The translations under genes and the position numbers were made by a program. The notes under the pieces were generated by a model that was not told the DNA's origin, did not search any database, and saw only the letters and a list, made by a program, of their open reading frames with translations. A DNA stretch of 64,000 nt. It comes from JAUIIK01 sp963709995. Lineage in GTDB: Bacteria > Chloroflexota > Chloroflexia > Thermomicrobiales > CFX8. Location: contig CAVPYN010000019.1 in NCBI GenBank assembly GCA_963709995.1, positions 62,001 through 126,000 of the forward strand, read 5' to 3'. Of this stretch, positions 53,165 to 61,862 are shown one piece after another. The stretch's first letter is position 1; each line of letters starts with the position of its first letter.

Positions 53165-54178
53165 TTAAACCCCGATCTCTCCGACCATTGCTGCGAGGTC
53201 AGCAATGCGACAGGAGTAGCCCCACTCGTTGTCGTACCAGGACACCACCTTTGCCATCCGGTCCCCACTTGTCATAGTGGATAAAGCATCGACAATCGAC
53301 GAATGAGGGTCCTGGCGGTAGTCGCCGGAAACCAGGGGCTCCTCACTGTATGCCATGATGCCGGCCAGCGGTCCTTCGGCCTCTTCCTTCAGTGCGGCGT
53401 TGATTGCTTCGACCGACGCGGGGCTCTCTAAGTCGACAGTGAGGTCGACGAGTGAAACCGTCGGGGTGGGCACGCGCAGGGCGAAGCCGTCAAACTTCCC
53501 TTTCAGTTCCGGAAGCACCAGCGCCACCGCTCGCGCCGCCCCGGTGGTAGTTGGCACGATGTTCTCTGCCGCGCTTCGAGCGCGACGCAGATCCTTATGG
53601 GCGTTGTCTAGAAGATTCTGGTCGGCGGTGTATGAGTGAACAGTTGTCATCAACGCGTGGGAAATGCCGAAGTACTGGTGAATGACCTTCGCAACCGGAG
53701 CCAGGCAGTTCGTGGTGCATGACGCATTCGAGATAATGTGGTGCTTGTCCGGATCGTAGAGATCATCATTAACCCCAAGCACGATCGTGATGTCCTCGCC
53801 TTTGGCTGGAGCGGTGATGATCACCTTCTTCGCGCCAGCTTTGATGTGCTTTCCGGCTCCCTCCGCGTCACGGAACACCCCTGTTGATTCGATAACGATG
53901 TCAGCCCCCAGATCGGCCCAAGGAAGCCTTTCCGGGTCGCGCTCGCTCATAGCTCGGAATGACTGTCCATCGACGGAAATTGAACTGCCGTCCACCTGGA
54001 TCTCGGCGTCGAATATGCCGTAGGTCGAGTCATACTTGAGCAAGTGAGCCAGGGTTTCGTTGTCAGTCGTGTCGTTGACGCCGACGATTTCGAGCTCATC
54101 CCCATATGCCTCGTAGATTGCCTTGAAAACCTGCCGGCCAATCCGGCCGAATCCATTGATCCCGACGCGCGTTGCCAT
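53165..54178 (-). CDS. gap: Glyceraldehyde-3-phosphate dehydrogenase
   Basis: The 337-residue protein has the NAD-binding VGINGFGRIGRQVF at its start, the active-site SNASCTTNCLAP near residue 153 and WYDNEWGYSCRI near the end. It oxidises glyceraldehyde 3-phosphate in glycolysis. AAGGAAGG precedes ATG 54178. It is the first gene of the gap-pgk-tpiA set, with the yvcK-like gene 60 bp upstream on the same strand. Confidence 0.97.
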   Translation of the reverse strand: MATRVGINGFGRIGRQVFKAIYEAYGDELEIVGVNDTTDNETLAHLLKYDSTYGIFDAEIQVDGSSISVDGQSFRAMSERDPERLPWADLGADIVIESTGVFRDAEGAGKHIKAGAKKVIITAPAKGEDITIVLGVNDDLYDPDKHHIISNASCTTNCLAPVAKVIHQYFGISHALMTTVHSYTADQNLLDNAHKDLRRARSAAENIVPTTTGAARAVALVLPELKGKFDGFALRVPTPTVSLVDLTVDLESPASVEAINAALKEEAEGPLAGIMAYSEEPLVSGDYRQDPHSSIVDALSTMTSGDRMAKVVSWYDNEWGYSCRIADLAAMVGEIGV

Positions 54179-54238
54179 CTCTTCTATCCTTCCTTTCTCA
54201 AATCTCGATTGCATCCAAGCGGCGATACATTCACCTGG

Positions 54239-55651
54239 CTACTCTGCTGTGCGCACTGGTCGCGCTCTCCCATTCGCCTGTGCTGCCACCGAATGCCCGT
54301 TTGTTGCCTCCGCAGCCTCCGGTGTCGTTGTATAGCGCCGGACCGGCTGCGGGTGCTGCTTTGTACGCCGCGCAAGTTCGACGAGTACTTTAGCGAGTTT
54401 TTCCGGATCGTGACGTAGCGGATACTCGGGATTTACGACATCGCGTGGTTCGACTATGAGCCGGGATTCGAACTCACCTAGACCTTCATAGCGGACTGCT
54501 GAAACCCCCCAAGCTGGCTTTATTCCGGACGCGGAGGGTTCAAGGTTGGAGTTTACAAGTATGCGATCAATCGGAAGATCGCCGAGATGACGATGTAGTC
54601 CCCGCACGTGGTCGGCGACATCGTAGTCATCCGTTTCGCCTGGCTGGGTCGCGACGTTACAGACGTACACTTTTTCGGCGGGCGTGTGGCGCAGTGCATG
54701 GGCAATGCCCTCAACCATGAGGTTAGGCAAAACGGACGTATAGAGACTGCCCGGGCCGAGAACGACAAGGTCCGCTTCGAGTATCGCGTGGACCGCCGGC
54801 AAGTATGCTTCTGCGTTCGGCGGGTCGAGGAAGACGCGATTGATGCCGGCACGGGCGTTGACGATCGTCGTTTCTCCATGCAGCACGCTGCCGTCGGCCA
54901 TCTCAGCGCCAACGATGATGTTTTCCAACGAGGATGGATACACCGATCCGCGAATGTTCAGCACCCTGCCCGATTCAATGATCGCCTGCTCGAAGCTGCC
55001 GCTGACTTTCGTCAGTGCCGTGATGAACAGATTGCCGAAGGAGTGCCCATCAAGCGCCGAATCCTCCGCGTCAAATCGATATTGAAAGAGATCTCCCAGC
55101 AGTGTTTCGGAATCGGCGAGCGCTACGAGACAGTTGCGAATGTCACCCGGAGCGGGCACGTTAAACTCCGTCCGGAGCCGCCCGGAGGAACCACCATCAT
55201 CGCCCGCTGTGACTATCGCGGTGATCCGCACCGGTTCGTGTTTGATTCCCCGCAAGAGGGTTGAGAGGCCGGTGCCTCCTCCGATTGCGACGATGTGCGC
55301 GACGGGCTCGGGCTGGCCGAATCGATGGGTTTCAATGATCTTTGCAAGCCCGCCTTCACCCATGCGAGATTCCATGAGCGGCGCTGTCAGTGAATGGGAA
55401 AGCTTGAGAATCCCGCCGACGATCAACATCGTGCCAGGTAGGATGACGAGCAACTCGCGATAGGGGTGATCGATGAACTGGAGAGTGCCGTAGTAAACGA
55501 CTCTGGAGAACTGATCGGGAACGGTGTAGTTGCGGTACAGCCAGGCGAGCCCCATCGCCGTGGCGAGGCTTGTCAAAAGGACGCCGCTGAAAAGGATGAT
55601 GATCCAGCGTTTGACCATCATTCCTGGTCGCAGCCAGGTTCGATATTCCAT
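54239..55651 (-). CDS. YvcK/CofD-like protein with N-terminal membrane helices
   Basis: About 470 residues. After two hydrophobic segments (WIIILFSGVLLTSLATAMGLAW and LLVILPGTMLIVGGILK) comes the YvcK/CofD-like domain: HIVAIGGGTGLSTLLRGIKH, TAGDDGGSSGRLR, PAPGDIRNCLVAL and VLGPGSLYTSVLPNLMV. YvcK proteins bind UDP-sugars and link central carbon metabolism to cell-wall growth. The membrane anchor occurs in some relatives. The proline- and alanine-rich tail is variable. Its place directly before gap-pgk-tpiA fits a role in carbon control. Confidence 0.9.
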   Translation of the reverse strand: MEYRTWLRPGMMVKRWIIILFSGVLLTSLATAMGLAWLYRNYTVPDQFSRVVYYGTLQFIDHPYRELLVILPGTMLIVGGILKLSHSLTAPLMESRMGEGGLAKIIETHRFGQPEPVAHIVAIGGGTGLSTLLRGIKHEPVRITAIVTAGDDGGSSGRLRTEFNVPAPGDIRNCLVALADSETLLGDLFQYRFDAEDSALDGHSFGNLFITALTKVSGSFEQAIIESGRVLNIRGSVYPSSLENIIVGAEMADGSVLHGETTIVNARAGINRVFLDPPNAEAYLPAVHAILEADLVVLGPGSLYTSVLPNLMVEGIAHALRHTPAEKVYVCNVATQPGETDDYDVADHVRGLHRHLGDLPIDRILVNSNLEPSASGIKPAWGVSAVRYEGLGEFESRLIVEPRDVVNPEYPLRHDPEKLAKVLVELARRTKQHPQPVRRYTTTPEAAEATNGHSVAAQANGRARPVRTAE

Positions 55652-55753
55652 AATAGACGTCCTGCCTCCCCAACCGACGTTGGACGGCTCAGTATAGCAT
55701 TGCAAGGGTACCGAACCCCGCGCCAGCTCAGCGCTCGAAGCGGTTCGGCTTAC

Positions 55754-55782
55754 TTGGGAGTACCCGCCGAATCTGCTACAAT
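55754..55782 (+). promoter_or_regulatory. Promoter of the nusA operon
   Basis: TTGGGA (55754-55759) and TACAAT (55777-55782) are 17 bases apart, close to the sigma-70 consensus. Transcription would begin near 55789, about 110 bases ahead of the nusA ATG. Confidence 0.65.
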
Positions 55783-55786
55783 TTCA

Positions 55787-55804
55787 GGCACTGAAGTCAG
55801 TGCC
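55787..55804 (+). promoter_or_regulatory. First leader hairpin before nusA
   Basis: GGCACT (55787-55792), loop GAAGTC and AGTGCC (55799-55804) form a hairpin at the very start of the predicted transcript. Confidence 0.5.
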
Positions 55805-55812
55805 CGAACGCA

Positions 55813-55839
55813 AAGTGGGCCCCGCCCGCTTGTTTTTTT
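55813..55839 (+). terminator. Intrinsic terminator in the nusA leader
   Basis: AAGTGGGC (55813-55820), loop CCC and GCCCGCTT (55824-55831) form a stem of seven Watson-Crick pairs and one G-T pair, followed by G and seven Ts (55833-55839). It works only on the plus strand. No plus-strand gene precedes it, so it lies within the nusA leader and suggests attenuation. Confidence 0.7.
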
Positions 55840-55899
55840 GTCCGGGGTCTGAGTGACGTTCCCAACCGCTCAAACCCGGGCAGTGAGAGGTGGCAGCAA

Positions 55900-57261
55900 A
55901 TGAAGAGTGACTTGTACACCGCCATCGCCCAGATCGCCGCCGAACGGAACATTCCTCGTGAAGCTGTTCAAGTCGCGCTCGAGCAGGCCCTGAAGACGGT
56001 CTACCGGCGCGAACGTGAGCAGCATGATGACGCGGAAACGTACATCGAAGTAGTAGTTGATCCGACCAGCGGCGAGTTCCGCATCATCGAAGTCAAACGT
56101 GTCGTAGAGGAGATCGAGGACGAGACTCGGGATGTTTTGCTCGCGGACGCACTTACGGTCGATCCCGATGCGTACGTTGGCAAAGAATATCGAATCGACC
56201 GGACTCCGGAGAATTTCGGCCGCATCGCGGCCCAGACCGCGAAGCAGGTTATCCTCCAGCGCATTCGAGATTACGAACGCGAGACGATCTACGAAGAATT
56301 CAAGGATCGCGCTGGAGAAGTCATGACCGGCGTTATCCAGCGGGCGGACCATCGAGCAGTAATTGTTGAGCTTGGCGGCAAGGCCGAGGCAATCATGCCG
56401 GCTCGGGAACAGGTTCCTAGCGAGCGCTACACCCCCGGGCAACGGTTGAAGGTCTATCTGAAAGAAGTGAACAGCGAGACGCGCGGTCCTCAGCTCATTG
56501 TGAGCCGGACGCACGGTGCGCTCATCAAGCGGCTTTTCGAGTTGGAAGTCCCCGAAGTCTTTTCGGGCGCGGTTGAGATCAAGGCGATTGCCCGGGAGCC
56601 GGGACTGCGCAGCAAAGTCGCAGTGGAAGCTCGTCAGGAAAACGTCGACCCGGTGGGATCGTGTGTTGGCGTTCGAGGGGTTCGCATCACCAACATCGTT
56701 GACGAGCTCCAGGGCGAAAAGATTGATGTCATCGAGTATGCGGCTGATGTGCAGACCTTTATCTCCAATGCGCTTTCCCCTGCCAAGCCGATCAACGTTC
56801 AGCTTATTGAAGAGGGTGAGCAAAAGGTTGCCCGGGTCGTTGTGCCCACGGACCAGATGTCACTTGCAATTGGCAAGGACGGTCAAAATGCGCGACTGGC
56901 TTACAAGCTGACTGGCTGGCGAATTGACGTCAAGGATCCAGAATCGCTACGTGTCACCGATAGCGAGGGCGACGACTTCCTGCGGCAGGCACAGGAGGCG
57001 CTGGCCGAAATCCGCGCCGAACAGGACTTCTTTGTCCAGGGACGCCAGCCCCGGTTGGTCCGCCAGGACGGGGTCTTTACCCATATGGACAAGGACTTCG
57101 GCCCACTTCCAGATGATCTGGTCGGAATGAGCGTTGATGTTGAGCTAATCGACGATATTGTCAATGTTCACTACAACCGGGATCTCCGGGCTCGCTTTGA
57201 CTTCGCGACGGGCGAACTGCTGCCGCTTTACGATGAGGTCATGCTCGACCCAGCCCGGTAG
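55900..57261 (+). CDS. nusA: Transcription termination/antitermination factor NusA
   Basis: The 453-residue protein has the NusA N-terminal domain (1-125; REAVQVALEQALKTVYRRE), an S1 domain (about 135-200; GEVMTGVIQRADHRAVIVEL) and KH domains with DPVGSCVGVRGVRITNIVDEL and MSLAIGKDGQNARLAYKLTGW. NusA binds RNA polymerase and modulates pausing and termination. There are no acidic C-terminal repeats of the E. coli type; a tail of about 95 residues (DFFVQGRQPRLVRQD, VELIDDIVNVHYNRDL) is present instead and is not familiar. AGAGGTGGCAG precedes the ATG. rimP, which often precedes nusA, is missing here. Confidence 0.97.
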   Translation: MKSDLYTAIAQIAAERNIPREAVQVALEQALKTVYRREREQHDDAETYIEVVVDPTSGEFRIIEVKRVVEEIEDETRDVLLADALTVDPDAYVGKEYRIDRTPENFGRIAAQTAKQVILQRIRDYERETIYEEFKDRAGEVMTGVIQRADHRAVIVELGGKAEAIMPAREQVPSERYTPGQRLKVYLKEVNSETRGPQLIVSRTHGALIKRLFELEVPEVFSGAVEIKAIAREPGLRSKVAVEARQENVDPVGSCVGVRGVRITNIVDELQGEKIDVIEYAADVQTFISNALSPAKPINVQLIEEGEQKVARVVVPTDQMSLAIGKDGQNARLAYKLTGWRIDVKDPESLRVTDSEGDDFLRQAQEALAEIRAEQDFFVQGRQPRLVRQDGVFTHMDKDFGPLPDDLVGMSVDVELIDDIVNVHYNRDLRARFDFATGELLPLYDEVMLDPAR

Positions 57262-57284
57262 CAGGCTGATTGTGAAGGTGAGAG

Positions 57285-57626
57285 ATGGCAGCCGACCCGG
57301 CGGCGAAACAGCGCAAGAGTAAGGGGCCCCGACCAAAGCACGTGCCCGAGCGAACTTGCGTCGCCTGCCGAAAAGTAGATGCCAAGCGGCAGTACACCCG
57401 CCTTGTGCGCACGCCCGAGGGGCGCATCGAGGTGGATCCGACGGGGAAGGCGAATGGTCGCGGCGCGTACTTATGCCGCACGCGACGGTGCTGGAAAGAC
57501 GCGATTGATGGCGGCGCGTTGGGCCGCGCTCTTCGGGTCGAATTGGACAGTGAGGATCGGGAACGTTTATGGATCTATGCGCGCACGCACTTTCCACCCG
57601 ATGAAGACAACGTGCGCGGTGGATGA
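57285..57626 (+). CDS. ylxR: YlxR-family protein
   Basis: The 113-residue protein contains the YlxR core: RTCVACRKVDAKRQYTRLVR, then GRGAYLCRTRRCWKDAI. YlxR (RnpM) binds RNA, including RNase P in Bacillus, and lies between nusA and infB in many bacteria, as here. An N-terminal lysine-rich extension is present. The gene starts 23 bp after nusA. Confidence 0.93.
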   Translation: MAADPAAKQRKSKGPRPKHVPERTCVACRKVDAKRQYTRLVRTPEGRIEVDPTGKANGRGAYLCRTRRCWKDAIDGGALGRALRVELDSEDRERLWIYARTHFPPDEDNVRGG

Positions 57627-57644
57627 TGAGGGAGGCGAGAAGGA

Positions 57645-59519
57645 ATGAGTTCAGGAACGCACAGCAGAGGACGCTCACGGGGAAGAAGGCGCGGCCGGCG
57701 CGATCAACGTGAGGATCAGGCGCAGCAGGCCGTTGCCACGGCCGAGCCCACCTATGACGAACCTATTGAAATTGGATCCGCGATCACCGTTGGCGAACTG
57801 GCTGAACTTCTGAACCGGTCAGCCGTTGACGTGATCAAGGAATTGATGTCCAACGGGATCATGGCGACGATCAACCAGCAGATCGACTTCGACGCGGCTT
57901 CGACCGTCGCCGAAAGCTTTGGCGCGGTCGCGTTGCCTGCCGAAAGCGCGGACCGTGATGATCTGGACGCCATGGAGGCCGCCCTTTTGCGCAGCGCCGC
58001 GTCCGATGTTGCCACTGAGCGCCCTCCGATTGTCACTATCATGGGTCACGTAGATCATGGCAAAACCGCCTTGCTGGACGCAATTCGTGAGACGCGAGTC
58101 GAAGGCACAGAGGCAGGCGGGATCACCCAGCGCATTGGCGCCTATCAGGTGGAGATCAATGATCGGAAGATCACCTTTCTTGACACTCCGGGTCACGAAG
58201 CATTTTCAGCAATGCGTGCTAGAGGGGCGCAGGCTACCGACATAGCTGTACTCGTTGTTGCAGCTGATGACGGTGTCATGCCGCAAACTCGTGAGGCCGT
58301 GGCTCATGCCAAGGCCGCGAACGTGCCGATTATCGTTGCCGTGAACAAGATGGACCTTGAGTCGGCCAATCCGGTCTACGTGAAGCAGCAACTCTCCGAC
58401 ATTGATGTAATCCCCGAGGAGTACGGTGGCGATGTGCCGCTTGTCGAAGTATCCGCGAAGGCCGGCACCGGTATTGATAGTCTCCTGGAGATGATCCTTC
58501 TGGTGGCGGACATTCTGGAGTTGAAGGCTGACTCCGATCGCGGTGCAATTGGGGTGATCATTGAAGCCGAACTCGAGCGATCGCGTGGAGTTGCGGCGAC
58601 GGTGCTCGTCCAGGCAGGCACCCTGAATCTTCGGGATGTGGCTGTAGCCGGAGCGACGTACGGACGTATTCGCGCGATGACCGATGATCGAGGAAACGAA
58701 GTCCAGCAAGCCGGTCCGGCTACTCCGGTCAAGGTTTTCGGTCTTTTTGAATTGCCTCAGGCCGGCGACGTGTTCGAAGTTGTGTCTGATGAACGCACCG
58801 CTCGGGATCTTGCGGAAGAACGAGCCCAGCAGCGACAAGAGACAATGAGCCAGTCGCGCGTAAACCTCGACGATTTCTACGCTCAGCTTCAGGCGGGTGG
58901 ATCCAAGGAGTTGCCGATTGTCGTCAAGGCCGAAAGCACTGGCTCGCTAGGAGCAGTGACCGGCAGCCTGGCAAAGGTGGCGGAAGACTTCGACGAAGTG
59001 GCGCTGACGATCGTTCACACCGGGACCGGGGCGATCTCCGAATCCGATGTCAATCTGGCGGTGGCTTCTGGCGCAATCATTATTGGATTCAACGTCCGGC
59101 CAGACCCGGCGGGGTTGCGGCTCGCGGATGCCGAGAATATCGATATCCGATTCTATGACGTGATCTACCATCTCACCGACGACGTCAGCGCCGCGATGAA
59201 GGGTCTCCTCGAGCCTGAACGACGCGAGGTCACCGATGGATTCGCCGAGGTTCGTGACACGTTCAGATTGCCGAATCGCGTGACTGTCGCGGGTTGCTAC
59301 ATCACCGATGGAAAGATCCAGCGAAACGCGAAAGCTCGTGTTATCAGAAACGGAGCGGTCATCGCCGACTCCACAATCTCGTCACTAAAACGATTCAAGG
59401 ACGATGTGCGTGAAGTGACCTCCGGCTATGAATGCGGTCTCACCATCGAGTCGTACCAGGAGGTTGAGATCGGCGATCTGATCGAGGCGTACCATATCGA
59501 AGAGATTAGCCGCGCCTGA
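57645..59519 (+). CDS. infB: Translation initiation factor IF-2
   Basis: The 624-residue GTPase brings initiator tRNA to the ribosome. After a short basic start (SRGRSRGRRRGRRDQRE) come the IF2-N domain (TVGELAELLNRSAVDVIKEL) and the G domain with GHVDHGKT, DTPGHEAFSAMRARG and NKMDLE. Later blocks include VVKAESTGSLGAVTGSL and, in domain 4, GCYITDGKIQRNAKARVIR. The length is at the short end of the family, lacking a long N-terminal extension. AAGGAATG surrounds the start. Confidence 0.97.
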   Translation: MSSGTHSRGRSRGRRRGRRDQREDQAQQAVATAEPTYDEPIEIGSAITVGELAELLNRSAVDVIKELMSNGIMATINQQIDFDAASTVAESFGAVALPAESADRDDLDAMEAALLRSAASDVATERPPIVTIMGHVDHGKTALLDAIRETRVEGTEAGGITQRIGAYQVEINDRKITFLDTPGHEAFSAMRARGAQATDIAVLVVAADDGVMPQTREAVAHAKAANVPIIVAVNKMDLESANPVYVKQQLSDIDVIPEEYGGDVPLVEVSAKAGTGIDSLLEMILLVADILELKADSDRGAIGVIIEAELERSRGVAATVLVQAGTLNLRDVAVAGATYGRIRAMTDDRGNEVQQAGPATPVKVFGLFELPQAGDVFEVVSDERTARDLAEERAQQRQETMSQSRVNLDDFYAQLQAGGSKELPIVVKAESTGSLGAVTGSLAKVAEDFDEVALTIVHTGTGAISESDVNLAVASGAIIIGFNVRPDPAGLRLADAENIDIRFYDVIYHLTDDVSAAMKGLLEPERREVTDGFAEVRDTFRLPNRVTVAGCYITDGKIQRNAKARVIRNGAVIADSTISSLKRFKDDVREVTSGYECGLTIESYQEVEIGDLIEAYHIEEISRA

Positions 59520-59872
59520 TGAGCGCGCGCCGTCGTCGCCAGGTCGGATCGATAATCCGAGAAGAAGTGAGCGGGATCATTCAACGTGATTTGAAAGATC
59601 CCCGTCTCGGATTCGTGAGTGTCCTGCGCGTCGATGTTTCTCCGGATATGAGCTTTGCCAGGATATATGTGAGCGTTTTTGGCAGTCACGAGGAGCAAGA
59701 TGCGACGATGGAAGCCCTCGACCATGCGAGTGGTTTCATCCGGAGACAACTTGCTCCTCGCCTGGCGTTGAGAACGATTCCCCAGTTGCGATTTGTGCTT
59801 GACCGCTCAATGGAACATGCCGAGAATATCGCGCGGATTCTCGCCGAGATCGAAGAAGATGAGCGCTCCTGA
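59519..59872 (+). CDS. rbfA: 30S ribosome-binding factor A
   Basis: The 117-residue protein matches RbfA: RRRRQVGSIIREEVSGIIQR, LKDPRLGFVSVLRVDVSPDM (both shortened) and the final LDRSMEHAENIARIL. It helps mature the 3' and 5' ends of 16S rRNA and the small subunit. Its ATG overlaps the infB stop as TGATG, so translation is coupled. Confidence 0.95.
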   Translation: MSARRRRQVGSIIREEVSGIIQRDLKDPRLGFVSVLRVDVSPDMSFARIYVSVFGSHEEQDATMEALDHASGFIRRQLAPRLALRTIPQLRFVLDRSMEHAENIARILAEIEEDERS

Positions 59873-59886
59873 TAGGTAAGGGCGAG

Positions 59887-60954
59887 GTGGCAAGGCCGTG
59901 GACTATGAAGCATGAATCACTTGAGCTGATCCCTGGACTTGCGCGGGAACTTCAGTCAGCTGTCAGGAGTAGTACTCATCCGGTCATCGTGACCCACGCC
60001 CGTGTAGATGCGGATGCTGTCGGGTCAGCGATAGGCATGGCCGCACTGTGTCTGGAGTCCGGTGTCAAGCCAGCGGCGGTAAGAGCGGGTGATTTTCGAG
60101 TGCCGCCTGGACTCCGATTCCTTGAGGGATCGTCACAGTTGGCCGATGACTCAGTGGACCCGCTGGCACAGGCGGATCTGGTCATATTCGTCGACTGCGC
60201 GGACGCGGGTCGCGCTGGCCAAGTCTCAACCATACTCGCCGAACGCGAGTTCGCTTATCGTTCGATCAACATCGATCATCATGTCACCAATACCCGCTTC
60301 GGTGACTTCAACGTTGTTGTTCCACAGGCGGCGGCGACGTGCGAGATTCTGGTTGGCATTTTCGAAGCGCTCGATCTTCAATTCGCGCCTTCGACTGCGA
60401 CGGCCCTGTTGGCAGGCACCTACGGCGACACGCTGGGACTGAAGACTCCGAGCACGACCCCTCAGACGATGCGCGCCTGCGCTGATCTGTTCGAGGCCGG
60501 CGCTTACCTGGATCTGATAGTTGATCACCTGTTCCGAAAGAAGCCGTTTTCAACGGTCCACCTGTGGGGCGAAGCGCAGAGCGCCGCCGTCTGGCGCGGC
60601 CGGCTGGTCTGGTCGAAGGTGACGAAGGAGATGCTGGAGCGGTCGGGGGCCGCGCCATCGGAGACCGAAGGACTGGTGAACTTCCTTGCTGGGACCGAAG
60701 GGGCATTTGCCGCGGCTTTGATCCAGCAGGCAGACGATGGCTGGCGGGTGAGTTTGCGCTCGACAACCGGGGCGGTGAACGTCTCTGAACTTGCGCAGCA
60801 CTTTGGAGGCGGTGGTCATCCAAGGGCGGCCGGCTGTCGTCTCGAACCGGGACCAGACGCCGTTGGATACTTCCTCGACTTTATCGCCGCTGAGCTAGAC
60901 AAACTTCCGGCTGACGCCGGTTCCCGGCCCGAACATGCCGCGCTCGCGGGCTAG
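59887..60954 (+). CDS. nrnA: DHH-family oligoribonuclease / pAp phosphatase (NrnA-like)
   Basis: The 355-residue protein belongs to the DHH-DHHA1 phosphoesterases. THARVDADAVGSAIGM holds the first metal aspartates, VDCADAGRAG the next, INIDHHVTNTRFGD the DHH motif, and LAQHFGGGGHPRAAGC the C-terminal substrate site. NrnA degrades short RNAs and pAp. pAp arises in sulfate assimilation, which is of note given the sulfur genes in this window. Starts at GTG 59887 or ATG 59905 are possible. Typical position between rbfA and truB. Confidence 0.93.
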   Translation: MARPWTMKHESLELIPGLARELQSAVRSSTHPVIVTHARVDADAVGSAIGMAALCLESGVKPAAVRAGDFRVPPGLRFLEGSSQLADDSVDPLAQADLVIFVDCADAGRAGQVSTILAEREFAYRSINIDHHVTNTRFGDFNVVVPQAAATCEILVGIFEALDLQFAPSTATALLAGTYGDTLGLKTPSTTPQTMRACADLFEAGAYLDLIVDHLFRKKPFSTVHLWGEAQSAAVWRGRLVWSKVTKEMLERSGAAPSETEGLVNFLAGTEGAFAAALIQQADDGWRVSLRSTTGAVNVSELAQHFGGGGHPRAAGCRLEPGPDAVGYFLDFIAAELDKLPADAGSRPEHAALAG

Positions 60955-61849
60955 CGACCTTCATGGATTTCTCGCCGTAGACAAAAGTCCGGGATGGACT
61001 TCGCACGATATCGTGGCGCGAATCCGGGGCCTGACCGGTGTTCGACGCGTTGGCCATGCAGGCACGCTCGATCCATTCGCGACTGGTGTGCTCGTTGTTG
61101 GTGTTGGAAAAGCAACCCGGCTCATCAGCTATGCCCAACATAGTCCCAAGCGCTACCGGGCGAAGATCCGACTTGGAATCGAGACGGATACACTCGATCC
61201 CGAAGGTAAAGTCATTCACGAACAGAGGGTGGATTGTTGGCCCTCTCTCGTTGCAGTACTTGATGTGGTTGAGAGTTTCGTCGGGGAGATCGAGCAGACT
61301 CCTCCGGCATACTCCGCTGTGCGAATCGATGGCCGGCGTGCATACGACAGGGCCAGAGCTGGAGAGAAAGTCGACGTTCCATCACGTCTGGTGACGATCC
61401 ATAGCATCGTTGTCAGAAGCTATTCACCGCCCGTTCTCGAGATCGACGTGATGTGCGGCACTGGAACGTACATACGATCGCTGGCCCGTGACATCGGCGC
61501 TGAACTGGGCACCGGTGGTTACTGTCTCGAGTTGCGCCGCGTTGCGGTGGGGGATTTTGTGGTTGAGGGCTGCTGGAAGATCGAGGCACTCGCTGAGGCG
61601 AATCTCCGTGAAAACTGGAGTCGGATAGCGATTCCCCCGGATCGGGTCGTTCAGAGCCTGCCGAAGATCGTGCTCTCCAGGGAGCAAACCCGAGCATGGT
61701 ATCATGGCCAGTCGATTCCGGGGTTACAGGCTGCAGATGAGGAATCAACGACTCTACGCGCCTACTCCGACTCGGGCACTTTTGCGGGAATCGGCAAGTT
61801 GGATCCGGTGGGAAGCCTCCGCCCGGTGCTCGTCTTTGCGATCGACTGA
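60935..61849 (+). CDS. truB: tRNA pseudouridine(55) synthase
   Basis: The 304-residue enzyme makes pseudouridine 55 in the T loop of tRNAs. GFLAVDKSPGWTSHDIVARI opens it, VGHAGTLDPFATGVLVVGVG carries the catalytic aspartate, and YRAKIRLGIETDTLDPEG and CGTGTYIRSLARDIG follow. The start overlaps nrnA by 20 bases. A C-terminal PUA-like portion is present. Confidence 0.96.
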   Translation: MPRSRASDLHGFLAVDKSPGWTSHDIVARIRGLTGVRRVGHAGTLDPFATGVLVVGVGKATRLISYAQHSPKRYRAKIRLGIETDTLDPEGKVIHEQRVDCWPSLVAVLDVVESFVGEIEQTPPAYSAVRIDGRRAYDRARAGEKVDVPSRLVTIHSIVVRSYSPPVLEIDVMCGTGTYIRSLARDIGAELGTGGYCLELRRVAVGDFVVEGCWKIEALAEANLRENWSRIAIPPDRVVQSLPKIVLSREQTRAWYHGQSIPGLQAADEESTTLRAYSDSGTFAGIGKLDPVGSLRPVLVFAID

Positions 61850-61862
61850 GGAGACCCTGGAC

